DNA of 49,853 bases from Tildeniella nuda ZEHNDER 1965/U140 (GCA_019358895.1 JAHHIG010000029.1:1-49853), one strand, 5' to 3'. Shown: positions 23,925 to 34,206, counted from the stretch's first letter. Translations and numbers: made by a program. Notes: generated by a model from the letters alone, not told the origin.

Positions 23925-24464
23925 TTTACAACAACCGATCAAGAACGTCGGGGTTTCGAGTTAGGTGCAAAGTCAGTCAAGCCTGCGATCGAGGTCAAAG
24001 CTAGCTACACCAACGACTGGAACGATGTCAGCAAAGCGAAAGAAGCCACACAGGCATTGCTGGCAAGTGGGGTTGATGTCGTGTACAACATGCTCGATGC
24101 CGCAGCAGCGGGTGTCATCGAAACGTTGGCAGAGAAGAAAGCCTACGCGATCGGCTATTTTGAGGATCAGCTCACACTCGCGCTCAAAACCATCCTTACC
24201 AGTGCGGTACAAAACTATGGATTGGCGATCGAAACAGTCGCTGCGATCGCCAAAAACGGACAGATGAAAGGCGAAATTTATACGCTCGGTCTCGATAAAC
24301 CCGCCATTCTCAATGTGGGAGACTTCAGTACCGCCGTCCCTGAAACGACAAAGCAGAAGGTGTTGCAAGCAAAAGACGCACTCATCGCGCAGAACGTGAC
24401 CTTTGAAGATTGCAAAATCAACGGCAAAGCCAGTTGGTGCCTTAAGGTCGCAAAAGCCGCCTAG
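23925..24464 (+). pseudogene. BMP family (PnrA/Med-like) substrate-binding protein, 5'-truncated
   Basis: The C-terminal half of a basic membrane lipoprotein (BMP) family ligand-binding protein of ABC uptake systems for nucleosides or similar. Open text: ERRGFELGAKSVKPAIEVKA, SYTNDWNDVSKAKEATQALL, ASGVDVVYNMLDAAAAGVIE, YGLAIETVAAIAKNG and YTLGLDKPAILNVGDF. The signal peptide, lipobox and first lobe (about 150 residues) are missing. The frame is the same as NarM and continues from its stop codon at 23859-23861; no plausible start exists before TTG 24057. Deletion joined the two loci. Confidence 0.75.
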
Positions 24465-24641
24465 ACGATCTGCTGCTTACAATCAGCACCGCCTTTAGCA
24501 AAGAAGTGGTTGCTTTAGCGTCGGTTCCTGACGTAGAAGCGTTGCGTAGAGGCGTACCATTGCCATGACCTTGCAAAATGTGGTGCCTCAACGCCACTAA
24601 AATTCCTTGTGCAAGGATTTCCTGATCGAACACGATTGAGC

Positions 24642-27218
24642 ATGAAGAAAGAAGGAGAAGCTCAAGCCCCCGCTCCAGGATCGCTACAGACTGCTGGTGC
24701 ATCTACAGCCACAGCAGCCATTTCAACCATTAAACAACCCTACATCAAGCGGTTTGAAGAAGCTGTGAAGCACCGTAACTGGCTCAATCTTTCGGAGTAC
24801 GCACTACTTGTTGGCGCAGGCATTGGCTCATTGGCATCCGTTGCCTCCCAGCAGATTTTATTTACAGCAGCGCCTGTATCGGCATTGCTGCTGGTGAACC
24901 TGGTCAATCGGCGGCGCTTAGAAGAAACAGCGTTAGCACACACTGAATCGTCTGTAGCACAGCTAGATCAGAAGCTTTCAGCGGATCTCAGCGCACTGCG
25001 ACAGCAAATTCAGGTGCTGCCTAACTTTTTAGACCTCGCCAGCTTGAGAAAATCTGTCTTGCACGAAACGGCAGAAAGTACAGCAGGGCTGTCTCAAGAT
25101 GTGACCCAACTGAAACGCGAACTAGCGAAGCCTGAATGGCGTTTGCTGGCGCAAGATGTGCGCCAAATGCAAATCAACTACACTGATTTAGCTGATTCGG
25201 TGAACGCTGTAACAACCTATTTGGGAAGCTTATCTACGATCGATCGCGTTGATGAGTTGGCTTCTACACTGACCCAATTGAAAGCAGAACTGGCTCAACT
25301 GCGAGGCAACCTGCAAAAACTGGGTGACGAGCAGCAAAACAATAATCCTCGCGTCATGCAGGATCAACTGAACCATATCAACCGTCGTCTGAACACCTTA
25401 CCAACGCCATTTGATGCCAGCGCCCTCAAGCAAGATGTCGATTCGCTGGTGAAGGTACTGGGCGAGATGGTATCACGGCGCGAACTGGCGCGTTTGATGA
25501 CGCAAATTGAGCAAATTAGTCAGCAGCAAGAAGCGTTAGACCAGACCGTCACGCCAATCAAAATGGCAACGACGATTCTCAAAAAGCAGCTTGATACGGT
25601 CACAACCAAGCTGAATATGACCGAGGAGAGCTTTGGTCCGCTGATGGACAGTGGCTTGCTGCAACCCGATCCAGCGATCGTAGAAGGGCTAAAAGCCACG
25701 ATCGCTGCTCTGGAGCACCGTTTGAATCAGTTGCCGATCGCCACTGACTTGACCCACCTGCGATCGGATATCCAGCATATGGTGACAACTCAGGTGAGTC
25801 ACCTTCAACAGCAACTTGGCGGTGTGCAGCAGTTTGCCCAAACCCTGGAGCATCAGCAAAAGTCCCTACGTGATTGGGTCAATCGCCTGCCGCAGGTACT
25901 CGACTCCACCGCCCTCGAAAGCCAGGTGAAATACTTATCGGCGCGGGTCGAATGGGCGGAGAGCAACGCAATAGATGTGGAAGCGCAAGTGGATGCAGCC
26001 GTGAAGAGCCACCTGGAAGACATCGCGCAGGTGCTGCAAACCACCGAAGCCCCTGTCTACGAGTTGGTGTTTGATGTGAAGGGCGCACAACCGCAAGGGG
26101 ACGCGACCGTTGGATCTAGTCGCTTACTGTTGGAGCAGGCGCTAGACAGCGCACAAGCACGGCTGATTGTGGTCTACCCCTATCCAAGTTCGCAAACGCT
26201 AGATGCAGCACTGATTCAGAAATTTAGGGAGTTTCTCGATCGCAAAGGGTGTCTGGATTTTGGCTGGGGGCACCTGGGCGACATGAGTCAGGGTTATGCG
26301 TCACGATCGATCGATCGCCGTCGTGCCCTTGACCCAACCAACAAGCAGTTTCTCCACAAAACACTCAATCAGTTGACCCAACTCAAGCGAGAATATCCCG
26401 CGCAGTTTCGCTTTAAGGTGCTCGGTACGGATGAACACTTTCTAGTGTGCGATCGCAGCTACGCCGTTTTGGGTACGCAATCTGTCGCCATCGCCAGTGC
26501 TGTTTTTCCTCAAGCAGCCGTTGGTTTACGTACGACTGACAGTGATGTCATTCAAGGCTTAGTCGATCGGTTTGATCACCCGACACTGGATGCTAAGGAC
26601 GCGATCGCCTACTTCAATCGCGCCTCTACCCGCTATGACCTGGGCGATCGTTTGGGCGCGATCGCGGATTATACCGAAGTGGTGCGGATTCAGCCTCACA
26701 ATGATGTGGCGTACAACAACCGGGGACTGGCTCGCTATGACCAGAACGATCGTGCTGGTGCCATAGCCGACTTTGAGCAAGCGGTGCAGCACAATCCCGA
26801 AAACTTTATTGCCTACTGCAATCGAGGGTTCGTGCGGTCTGAACAGGGCGATAAACTGGGCGCGATCGAAGACTATACCTACGCGCTCCAAATTAACCCT
26901 GACTTTGCCACCGCCTACTTTTACCGGGGCTTGGCGCGCACTCGCCTACAAAACAAACTCGGTGCCATTCAGGATTACACCGAAGTGATCCGCCTGAACC
27001 CTCAAGACGCAACGGCACACTTCTACCGGGGGCTTGCCTGCGTCAAAATCGGGCAGCGCCTTGATGCGATTCAAGACCTTCGCCAAGCCGCGCAACTGTT
27101 CTCCGAGCAAGGTGATACCACTAACTATCAGCAAACCCTTAACACAATCAAAAAGCTACACAAAACGCTGACGATCGCCACCTCAAGTCAGCCCCTGGTA
27201 ACCAGCGAAGCACGATGA
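24642..27218 (+). CDS. Membrane, coiled-coil, PLD-like and TPR multidomain protein
   Basis: An 858-residue protein. Residues about 40-85 hold two closely spaced membrane segments (YALLVGAGIGSLASVASQQI, FTAAPVSALLLVNLV). Residues 90-470 are long coiled coils with repeated QLxxLxxQL-like text. Residues about 490-650 form a phospholipase-D-like domain (RLIVVYPYPSSQTLDAALIQ, KFREFLDRKGCLDFGWGHLG, KVLGTDEHFLVCDRSYAVLG). The catalytic HxK is replaced by HFL and only one copy is present, so enzymatic activity is doubtful. The last 200 residues are five TPR-type repeats (e.g. AYFNRASTRYDLGDRLGAIA). ATG 24642 chosen over GTG 24609. Likely a membrane-bound scaffold; function unknown. Confidence 0.75.
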   Translation: MKKEGEAQAPAPGSLQTAGASTATAAISTIKQPYIKRFEEAVKHRNWLNLSEYALLVGAGIGSLASVASQQILFTAAPVSALLLVNLVNRRRLEETALAHTESSVAQLDQKLSADLSALRQQIQVLPNFLDLASLRKSVLHETAESTAGLSQDVTQLKRELAKPEWRLLAQDVRQMQINYTDLADSVNAVTTYLGSLSTIDRVDELASTLTQLKAELAQLRGNLQKLGDEQQNNNPRVMQDQLNHINRRLNTLPTPFDASALKQDVDSLVKVLGEMVSRRELARLMTQIEQISQQQEALDQTVTPIKMATTILKKQLDTVTTKLNMTEESFGPLMDSGLLQPDPAIVEGLKATIAALEHRLNQLPIATDLTHLRSDIQHMVTTQVSHLQQQLGGVQQFAQTLEHQQKSLRDWVNRLPQVLDSTALESQVKYLSARVEWAESNAIDVEAQVDAAVKSHLEDIAQVLQTTEAPVYELVFDVKGAQPQGDATVGSSRLLLEQALDSAQARLIVVYPYPSSQTLDAALIQKFREFLDRKGCLDFGWGHLGDMSQGYASRSIDRRRALDPTNKQFLHKTLNQLTQLKREYPAQFRFKVLGTDEHFLVCDRSYAVLGTQSVAIASAVFPQAAVGLRTTDSDVIQGLVDRFDHPTLDAKDAIAYFNRASTRYDLGDRLGAIADYTEVVRIQPHNDVAYNNRGLARYDQNDRAGAIADFEQAVQHNPENFIAYCNRGFVRSEQGDKLGAIEDYTYALQINPDFATAYFYRGLARTRLQNKLGAIQDYTEVIRLNPQDATAHFYRGLACVKIGQRLDAIQDLRQAAQLFSEQGDTTNYQQTLNTIKKLHKTLTIATSSQPLVTSEAR

Positions 27219-27334
27219 GCCGTCCTCGGTTTGCAGTGCTTTGTTGATTCACCCCATTGGGTGAGCCTGCCCGGTGATGGCGCTCCATCCATAGCCCAGT
27301 ACTTTAGTCAGTATCAAATGGCTCTGGAGGCTAT

Positions 27335-27829
27335 GTGCTGCCTCCTTTGTCCAGCGCTGAGTGTTACCTTGTGCCCGTGACTTCTTATCCATCGCCTCCC
27401 CAACCGCTGCTACAAATCGGCTCTACCGATGTTCAAGTCGTCGCCATTCAAAAACTGCTAACCCACTGGAACCTCTACGATGGCGCGGTGGATGGTATCT
27501 TCAGCGTGCAGCTTGAACACGCCCTCAAAGCCTTTCAGCGGCAGGTCTTTTTGCCCGAAACTGGCGTTGTAGACACGTTGACGTGGCGATCGCTCTATGC
27601 GGGAAGCCCGATCGACATGCCCATCCTGCAACAGGGTAGTCAGGGCAAAGCAGTCTTTTTGCTCCAGCAAGCGCTACAGGCTGATGGATACACGGCAGTG
27701 GCACTGACTGGCACGTTTGACCACCAGACAGAAACAGCGGTTCAAGCGTTTCAGCGGCGCAAAGGGCTAGTCGCTGATGGCATCGTAGCTGCCTGCACAT
27801 GGCTGGCGTTGAGCAAAATTTCCCGCTGA
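27335..27829 (+). CDS. Peptidoglycan-binding protein with two PG_binding_1 domains
   Basis: A 164-residue protein with two tandem peptidoglycan-binding three-helix domains: LQIGSTDVQVVAIQKLLTHW with FQRQVFLPETGVVDTLTWRS, and LQQGSQGKAVFLLQQALQAD with FQRRKGLVADGIVAACTWLA. There is no catalytic domain and no clear signal peptide; the N-terminus is short and Pro-rich. A GTG start at 27335 has ggagg nearby; a GTG at 27371 is an alternative. It follows the multidomain TPR protein by 116 bp on the same strand. Role in anchoring to the wall is inferred. Confidence 0.8.
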   Translation: MLPPLSSAECYLVPVTSYPSPPQPLLQIGSTDVQVVAIQKLLTHWNLYDGAVDGIFSVQLEHALKAFQRQVFLPETGVVDTLTWRSLYAGSPIDMPILQQGSQGKAVFLLQQALQADGYTAVALTGTFDHQTETAVQAFQRRKGLVADGIVAACTWLALSKISR

Positions 27830-27917
27830 TGGTCACTGAGAGCGTAGATGTAAAGAGCAGTGTAAGGTTGTAGAGATACAATGCCTGTTCTTTGCTGCTT
27901 TGCGGCACTCTTCTAGC

Positions 27918-29024
27918 ATGATCATGAAACTGACTTACATGGGTCGCTTTGGTTTGGCGATGCTGGTGGGAGTCTTAGCAGCTTGCTCTCGACCAACCAC
28001 CGATCGAGCTTCAACGGCGATCAATCCTTCGACGGTGCCTTCAACGCCAGTGGTTGAAAACCCGATCGCCAAAATTATTGAAATCCAAAAGCTACCAGTC
28101 TTTGTACGCTTGCTCAACGCACCTCAAGAGCAGCCTGCGAAAGAAGGTATGGGCTTACAAGCAGGCGAAACCATTCGGACTCAAGGCAAAGCACTGACTC
28201 AGATTGATCTGATCAACGGGCTGGCGTTTCGGTTGGCTGGGGATGCCGTCTTGACGCTTCAGCCTGATAATCGCCTTAATCTCACCGCTGGTGACATGAT
28301 TACCTGGGTTCAACCTGGCAAAAAGGTGCCCACAGAAATTGTTACACCTGTAGCGGTCGCTGGCATTCGCGGTACAACAGTGTTTGTCAAAATTCCGAAA
28401 GACCCTAAGGCAGGGATATTGTTTTTCGCGTGGGAAGGCTCCGTTACCGTCCGACTACCCGGTCAGACAGAAACCGTGCTGTTAAAAACAGCGGATGAAG
28501 TGCGAATTAAACCGGGCGATCGTGACATTCGTCAAATCCGTCAGCGAGTGCGGCGGCTGAGTCGGGCAGAATGGCGACAGAAACGCCAGACCGATCCGCT
28601 TTTACGCAGCTTTAAGAAAGGGAAAATGTCTACACTGTCAATCATCGAGCGAATCAAACCTGGAGAGGTGACATTAGGCGCACTCTCTGAATCACCTCTA
28701 CAAGTGAAGACACTCATTGACAGTAACGCGGACATGCGTAAACAACGCGATCGCATCAAACAAAAGCTGTCTAAACGAACAGACAAACCAGGCAAACCAG
28801 ACAAAGCAGACAAACCAAGAAACCCAGGCAAACCAAGCAAACCAGACAAACTAGACAAGCCAGACAAAGCCCTGAAGCTAAAGGTTGTGCCCGGTGCCCG
28901 TAAACCCGATGCGTCTAGGAACAATCATTCCAGACCAAAGGATAAGAATGATCGTGCTCCAGCAAAACCTGAAGCATCTCGAAACGATCGTGCCCATTCA
29001 CATCGTCGTCAAGCTGACCCATAG
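27918..29024 (+). CDS. FecR-domain lipoprotein with Lys/Pro-rich repeat tail
   Basis: A 368-residue protein. ATG 27918 or 27924 begins a lipoprotein signal peptide with lipobox LAAC (GVLAACSRPT). A FecR-like domain spans residues about 50-190 (LTQIDLINGLAFRLAGDAVL, GDMITWVQPGKKVPTEIVTP, VAVAGIRGTTVFVKI), including the family's GIRGT turn. FecR domains sense or bind at the cell envelope. The C-terminal third is charged and repetitive, with KPGKPDKADKPRNPGKPSK-type text, encoded by the DNA repeat at 28781-28869, and a basic tail. No sigma factor gene is adjacent, so it is not a classic FecIR pair. Confidence 0.8.
   Translation: MIMKLTYMGRFGLAMLVGVLAACSRPTTDRASTAINPSTVPSTPVVENPIAKIIEIQKLPVFVRLLNAPQEQPAKEGMGLQAGETIRTQGKALTQIDLINGLAFRLAGDAVLTLQPDNRLNLTAGDMITWVQPGKKVPTEIVTPVAVAGIRGTTVFVKIPKDPKAGILFFAWEGSVTVRLPGQTETVLLKTADEVRIKPGDRDIRQIRQRVRRLSRAEWRQKRQTDPLLRSFKKGKMSTLSIIERIKPGEVTLGALSESPLQVKTLIDSNADMRKQRDRIKQKLSKRTDKPGKPDKADKPRNPGKPSKPDKLDKPDKALKLKVVPGARKPDASRNNHSRPKDKNDRAPAKPEASRNDRAHSHRRQADP
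28781..28869 (+). repeat. Purine-rich coding repeat (KPxKPDK units)
   Basis: Short gacaaaccag/ggcaaaccag units repeated about ten times inside the FecR-domain gene, giving a Lys/Pro/Asp-rich low-complexity stretch. Confidence 0.8.
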
Positions 29025-29680
29025 CCCTGATCGACTGACAAAAGTCCTGAACGCCAACGGGGTCGCAAACACGGCTCTTGATCAAGCGAGTACTAACTGT
29101 TCAGCAAGCAACCTTCGTGGCAATGTTAGCTCTGACACTGGTACGTAGACGCATCAAGATTGTGTAATCTTTATTGTTTTCGATCAGTACAGCGCCTTTC
29201 CTCACCAAGAATTTACTGAAAATCCCTCCTGGTCGGAACTAAGCTAAGTGTATAAGTTTGTTAACAGGGTTTGCACTCACTTCAGATCACACTTGAAGGC
29301 GCTATAGACATTCCTCTTCGGTAGCAATTGTTTAGGTTAGCCATCGATCGCCATCGCAATCCATTACTTCGCGAACGTTGGCAGATTGTTCCGTTTTTAA
29401 TTGGGTGCGCCGATTAAATCAGCCTACTTAGGAGTTGCACAGAAATAACAGCACAGTCTGTAGCCGTCAGCCGTCAGCCGTCAGCAAAAAGCTGATCGCT
29501 GATCCAAAAGTGTGCAGTTATTTTTTAGCCAGCTCTTAGTGGGCTTGTGCGTTGGCTAGCCTGAGTTTTTAGATGCTTCTTAGCTATTGAGGATTGCGCC
29601 TCGAATTAGCTGAGTTTCGCTGATTGTACTGACGATAGATAAACCGAATCATTAATTTAACGAGGAGCACTAGGCAAGTA
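29025..29680. other. Spacer upstream of the neutral invertase gene
   Basis: No gene is seen. It holds a triple agccgtc heptamer run (29462-29485) followed by hairpin-prone gtcagcaaaaagctgatc. The last 150 bases before ATG 29681 are AT-rich and are the likely promoter region of the invertase gene; aggagc at about 29662 is its ribosome binding site, somewhat distant. Confidence 0.5.
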
Positions 29681-31090
29681 ATGCAAGCACCAAGCAATCT
29701 CGTCAAAGAAGCCTGGGAATTATTAGAAGACGCGATCGTATACTACCGAGGTCGCCCTGTAGGTACCGTAGCAGCACGAGATCCCTATGTCGAATCACTC
29801 AACTATGACCAGTGCTTTGTGCGAGATTTTGTGTCAGCAGCACTACTGTTTTTGATTAAAGGCAAGCCTGAAATTGTGCGCAATTTTTTGGTTGAAACAC
29901 TGGCACTGCAAAGTAGCGATAAGCAAATGGATTGCTTCAATGCGGGACAGGGACTCATGCCAGCCAGCTTTAAAGTGGAATCATGGGATGGGCATCAGTA
30001 CTTGACAGCTGATTTTGGGGAGCACGCGATCGGGCGAGTGACTCCAGTTGACTCGTGCCTCTGGTGGCTGCTGCTGCTGCGAGCGTATGTCAAATCTACA
30101 GGCGATATGACACTGGCGCACGAGCCAGAATTTCAAAACGGCATCATCTTAATTTTGAAACTGTGTCTTGCCGATCGCTTTGATATGTACCCCACCATGC
30201 TGGTACCCGATGGCGCGTTTATGATCGATCGACGCATGGGTGTCTATGGGCATCCGCTCGAAATCCAGGCGCTGTTTTATGCCGCACTCCGAGCCGCGCA
30301 AGAACTTTTGGCTCCTGGTCGTCGTGGTGATGTCTACATTCAGGTGGTGAATCAGCGATTGAGCATTCTAAACTTCCATATTCGGGAATATTATTGGCTG
30401 GATCTCAGTCGGCTCAATGATATCTACCGCTATCGAGGCGAGGAATTTGGCGAAGCGGCGGTAAACAAATTCAACATCTATCCCGATTCCATCCCCTATT
30501 GGTTGACAGAATGGATGCCCGAAAAAGGGGGGTATCTGGCAGGCAATCTCGGTCCGGCACAAATGGACTTTCGCTTTTTCTCTCTAGGCAACCTGATTGC
30601 AATCACCTCTTCTCTTGCAAGCGAACACGAAGCGCAGTTGATTATGGACTTGATCGAACAACGCTGGCAGGATCTAGTGGGCTACATGCCGATGAAGATT
30701 TGCTTTCCCGCTGTCGAAGACCTGGAATGGAAAATTCTCACGGGCTGCGACCCTAAAAACGTGCCCTGGTCTTACCATAACGGCGGTAACTGGCCCGTAT
30801 TGCTCTGGAGTTTGGCAGCCGTTGCCCAAAAGACAGGTAGACCAGAACTCGGCTGGCGGGCTGTAGAAATGGCAGAGCGGCGGCTCAGTGAAGATGAGTG
30901 GCCCGAATACTATGACGGTAGAAACGGTAGACTCGTCGGCAAAGCGTCACGCAAGTACCAAACCTGGACGATCTCGGGCTACTTACTTGCGAGAGAGTTT
31001 CTCGAAAATCCACAGCATCTGAACCTGATCACCTTTGACGAAGATTTAGAGATGCTGGCACTCATGGGTAAAGTGCGTGAGTTGCGATAG
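29681..31090 (+). CDS. invA: Neutral/alkaline invertase, glycoside hydrolase family 100
   Basis: A 469-residue cytosolic enzyme of GH100 that splits sucrose into glucose and fructose. Typical segments: [80 protein letters not shown], and [21 protein letters not shown]183 and E409 sit in the two catalytic segments, with the same five-residue offset from D188 and E414 of the Anabaena enzyme as I remember them, which supports correct alignment and start. No signal peptide, no insertions or gaps. Related to the plant alkaline invertases. It stands alone; no sucrose synthase or phosphatase gene is nearby. Confidence 0.9.
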   Translation: MQAPSNLVKEAWELLEDAIVYYRGRPVGTVAARDPYVESLNYDQCFVRDFVSAALLFLIKGKPEIVRNFLVETLALQSSDKQMDCFNAGQGLMPASFKVESWDGHQYLTADFGEHAIGRVTPVDSCLWWLLLLRAYVKSTGDMTLAHEPEFQNGIILILKLCLADRFDMYPTMLVPDGAFMIDRRMGVYGHPLEIQALFYAALRAAQELLAPGRRGDVYIQVVNQRLSILNFHIREYYWLDLSRLNDIYRYRGEEFGEAAVNKFNIYPDSIPYWLTEWMPEKGGYLAGNLGPAQMDFRFFSLGNLIAITSSLASEHEAQLIMDLIEQRWQDLVGYMPMKICFPAVEDLEWKILTGCDPKNVPWSYHNGGNWPVLLWSLAAVAQKTGRPELGWRAVEMAERRLSEDEWPEYYDGRNGRLVGKASRKYQTWTISGYLLAREFLENPQHLNLITFDEDLEMLALMGKVRELR

Positions 31091-31131
31091 TACAGTGACG
31101 ATCGGCGGTCTCATTTTCATTGAACGCTTCA

Positions 31132-31160
31132 TAGACATTGATCATAGACATTGATCACTG
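31132..31160 (+). repeat. 14-bp tandem duplication (catagacattgatc)
   Basis: catagacattgatc occurs twice in succession just after the invertase gene; the unit ends in the palindrome tgatca. The remaining spacer to ilvB at 31443 shows no gene and presumably carries its promoter. Confidence 0.7.
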
Positions 31161-31442
31161 AAGCGTTAGCTAAGCATGATAGGCATCAGCCCTGCTAGCC
31201 AGCTTGAGCATTAGTGCAAAGGCTACTTAGTTAACGTTTAGTCGTTGTAGTTGTTTATGTCAGGAAATGCTGACGGTAAAAAATTCAGTCAATGAACCTC
31301 ATCCTCCGCTAGAATCGGCACTACAAGCATTTGTTCTCTAAAGCGAGATGGCTCGACAGGGATCACAATCCGCACTAGACTTAGGTTCTAGGCTTCAATG
31401 CATCGTTCGATACAAATCTATTCAGGTTGATGAGGTTTTCTA

Positions 31443-33278
31443 GTGCAACTGCAACGTGTAGCTGTAAAGCGGGTAACTGGCGCATTCGCATTAATTGACA
31501 GCTTGAAGCGCCACGGAGTTGAGCACATTTTTGGCTATCCGGGCGGTGCCATTCTGCCCATCTACGACGAAATTTATCGGGCGCAGGCTGATGGCGGTTT
31601 CAAGCACATTCTAGTGCGACACGAGCAGGGTGCTGCTCATGCTGCCGATGGCTATGCTCGCGCTACAGGGCGGGTGGGGGTTTGCTTTGCCACTTCTGGT
31701 CCAGGAGCCACAAATTTAGTGACGGGCATTGCTACTGCCCATATGGACTCAATTCCGTTGGTAGTCATTACAGGGCAGGTTCCTAGCTACGCGATCGGTA
31801 GTGACGCGTTTCAGGAAACTGACATTTTTGGGATTACGCTGCCGATCGTGAAGCATTCCTATGTCGTCCGTGATCCCAAAGACATGGCACGGATTGTTGC
31901 TGAAGCGTTTTACATCGCCACGACGGGTCGTCCCGGACCAGTGCTTGTGGATGTGCCTAAAGATATCGCGCAGCAGTTGTTTGACTATGAACCCGTTGCT
32001 TTAGAAGATGTCAAGCTACCAGGATATCGTCCGACGGTTAAAGGAAATCCTCGCCAGATTGCTCACGCGCTGAAGCTAATCAGACAGGCGAAACAACCCT
32101 TGCTGTATGTCGGTGGTGGCGCGATCGCCTCAAATGCTCATGCCGAAATTAAAGAACTGGCTGAGCGCTTCAGTTTGCCTGTGACAACGACGTTGATGGG
32201 CATTGGCGCATTCGATGAGCATCATTCCCTTTCGGTGGGCATGTTGGGGATGCATGGTACAGCCTATGCCAACTTTGCGGTTACTGAGTGCGATCTATTG
32301 ATTGCTGTGGGTGCGCGTTTTGACGATCGCGTCACAGGCAAGCTAGACGAATTTGCGGCACGTGCCAAAGTCATTCACATCGACATTGACCCTGCTGAAG
32401 TGGGCAAAAATCGAGCGCCAGAGGTGCCGATCGTCGGCGATGTCCATCACGTGCTAGTCGAACTGCTGCGTCGAAGCCAGGAGGACGGTGACGTGCGCGA
32501 TCCTCAGCGCAACCGCGCATGGCTAAACCGGATCGCCCGCTGGCAAGAAGATTACCCTCTGGAAGTGCCGCACTACGCCGACAGCCTTTCCCCTCAGGAA
32601 GTTATTGTTGAACTGAGCATTCAGGCTCCCAATGCGTATTACACCACTGATGTAGGACAGCATCAAATGTGGGCAGCGCAGTTCCTGAAGAACGGTCCGC
32701 GTCGTTGGATATCCAGTGCAGGTCTGGGTACGATGGGTTTTGGGATGCCAGCGGCGATGGGTGCCAAGGTGGCATTACCCGATGATGAGGTCATCTGTAT
32801 TAGCGGTGATGCCAGCATTCAGATGAATATCCAGGAGCTAGGTACGCTGGCGCAGTATGGCATCAACGTGAAAACGGTGATTATCAACAATGGCTGGCAG
32901 GGTATGGTGCGTCAGTGGCAGCAGGCGTTTTACGAAGAGCGCTATTCTTGCTCCAATATGGAAGTGGGAATGCCGGATTTTGTCAAGCTGGCAGATGCGT
33001 ATGGCGTTAAAGGTATGATGATAAGCCAGCGAGAGGAGCTGAAAAGCGCGATCGCCCAACTGCTGAATCACAACGGTCCGGTGCTGCTAGATGCCCGTGT
33101 TCGCAAGGATGAAAACTGCTATCCCATGATTCCACCGGGTAAGAGCAACGCTCAAATGGTGGGGTTACCAGAACGCAAAACGTTAGAAAGAGCAGCCGAA
33201 CTCATTTACTGCGGCGGCTGTGGCTCTAAAAACATCAACAACAACAACTTCTGCCCGGAATGTGGCACAAAGCTGTAG
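31443..33278 (+). CDS. ilvB: Acetolactate synthase large subunit with C-terminal zinc ribbon
   Basis: A 611-residue thiamine-diphosphate enzyme making acetolactate from pyruvate for branched-chain amino acids. GTG 31443 is chosen because [20 protein letters not shown] is the usual cyanobacterial opening. The PYR domain ([17 protein letters not shown] with the cofactor glutamate), central domain and TPP domain ([38 protein letters not shown]) are complete. After the normal end, [17 protein letters not shown], the protein adds a zinc ribbon with C590, C593, C604 and C607 (YCGGCGSKN...FCPECGTKL). I do not recall this on other IlvB proteins. The small subunit IlvN is not in the window. Confidence 0.92.
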   Translation: MQLQRVAVKRVTGAFALIDSLKRHGVEHIFGYPGGAILPIYDEIYRAQADGGFKHILVRHEQGAAHAADGYARATGRVGVCFATSGPGATNLVTGIATAHMDSIPLVVITGQVPSYAIGSDAFQETDIFGITLPIVKHSYVVRDPKDMARIVAEAFYIATTGRPGPVLVDVPKDIAQQLFDYEPVALEDVKLPGYRPTVKGNPRQIAHALKLIRQAKQPLLYVGGGAIASNAHAEIKELAERFSLPVTTTLMGIGAFDEHHSLSVGMLGMHGTAYANFAVTECDLLIAVGARFDDRVTGKLDEFAARAKVIHIDIDPAEVGKNRAPEVPIVGDVHHVLVELLRRSQEDGDVRDPQRNRAWLNRIARWQEDYPLEVPHYADSLSPQEVIVELSIQAPNAYYTTDVGQHQMWAAQFLKNGPRRWISSAGLGTMGFGMPAAMGAKVALPDDEVICISGDASIQMNIQELGTLAQYGINVKTVIINNGWQGMVRQWQQAFYEERYSCSNMEVGMPDFVKLADAYGVKGMMISQREELKSAIAQLLNHNGPVLLDARVRKDENCYPMIPPGKSNAQMVGLPERKTLERAAELIYCGGCGSKNINNNNFCPECGTKL

Positions 33279-33339
33279 TGGAAGGGTGTGCTGCAAGGCA
33301 TGTGTAGTTGTAATTAATGACAGCCCCTAGAAGGTTCTT

Positions 33340-34020
33340 CTAACCTGAGATCGGGACGTTCTTGAAGGCTTGCGTCTTTGGAATCAGGATGTCGATCGCA
33401 GTCGTACCTTCAGGAATCTGTATCCATACGTAAGCATCGGCTGTCGCATTCGGGTTCAGTTCGCTCACTGAAATGTTGCTCGTTGCGCGGTTGATGCGAT
33501 CGACGGCTGGGTAGGTCTCTCCTGTAGTGGGATTGCGTGCGGTTGTGCTGCCAGGAAAAATCACGCCCTGGTCGTAGCTGATCGCGTCTGTCTTCGGCGC
33601 AACTCGACGCACACGAAATTGAATGTTGACAAAATCACGCAGTTTCGTATTCGGATTTTGAATGCGGTTCACAGCGACGATTTCTACCTGTGCTTTTTGA
33701 TCGATCGCTGGTTGAGTGATCTGACCAGCCTGACCTGATGTGCTGCCAGATGTCTGAGGCAACGGTTGTGTTGGCTGTATTGCTGGCTCAGTACTGGGAC
33801 TGGTCGTCAGGGCTGGATTCTGGTTGAGTACGCTATCAATACCCGAGAAAGCTTGCTGCAAATTGAGAAAGCGGTATGCGAGAAAGCCGCTTACGCCCAA
33901 ACTCAACAGTGAAAGTAAAAAAGCCAATGTCGTCAAAAACGAAAGCCCTGCATGACCGTGCGATCGCTTGGCATAAGCATTTGATGCACTATCCATCGCT
34001 TGAGGATCTCGTGTTCTCAT
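33340..34020 (-). CDS. Membrane-anchored hypothetical protein (226 aa)
   Basis: A single membrane segment near residues 25-50 (AGLSFLTTLAFLLSLLSLGV) follows a polar cytoplasmic arm, then a Pro/Thr/Ser/Gln linker (TSPSTEPAIQPTQPLPQTSG) and a beta-rich extracytoplasmic domain (AQVEIVAVNRIQNPNTKLRD to YVWIQIPEGTTAIDILIPKT). The end motif, a wish for a surface acidic turn in IPEGTTAIDILIP, resembles DUF4352/telokin-like secreted domains, but I am not certain. ATG 34020 is used; ATG 33996 is possible. Convergent with ilvB, divergent from the PBP4 gene. Confidence 0.7.
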   Translation of the reverse strand: MRTRDPQAMDSASNAYAKRSHGHAGLSFLTTLAFLLSLLSLGVSGFLAYRFLNLQQAFSGIDSVLNQNPALTTSPSTEPAIQPTQPLPQTSGSTSGQAGQITQPAIDQKAQVEIVAVNRIQNPNTKLRDFVNIQFRVRRVAPKTDAISYDQGVIFPGSTTARNPTTGETYPAVDRINRATSNISVSELNPNATADAYVWIQIPEGTTAIDILIPKTQAFKNVPISG

Positions 34021-34206
34021 AGAGCAACTATAGCCGCTTGCTATAGAATTATCTGACCTTACCAGCGTTCCACTTTAACCCGTCACTTCTCCTCTATCGC
34101 ACGAGAGAAATTTTGGCGATCGCGCTGACCGACGCTGGAACTTTAGCAGCACCGAGACACTCAAAAAGGATAGCTTAGACTCTTTAACCTTTTGCAACTG
34201 GACTCT

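Noticed and set aside
28541-28924. 127-aa reverse Leu/Ser-rich open frame
   Set aside because: Antisense of the KPxK repeat in the FecR-domain gene; composition is explained by the repeat.
28885-29148. 87-aa forward open frame past the FecR-domain gene
   Set aside because: Overlaps the real gene in another frame, no start signal or domain.
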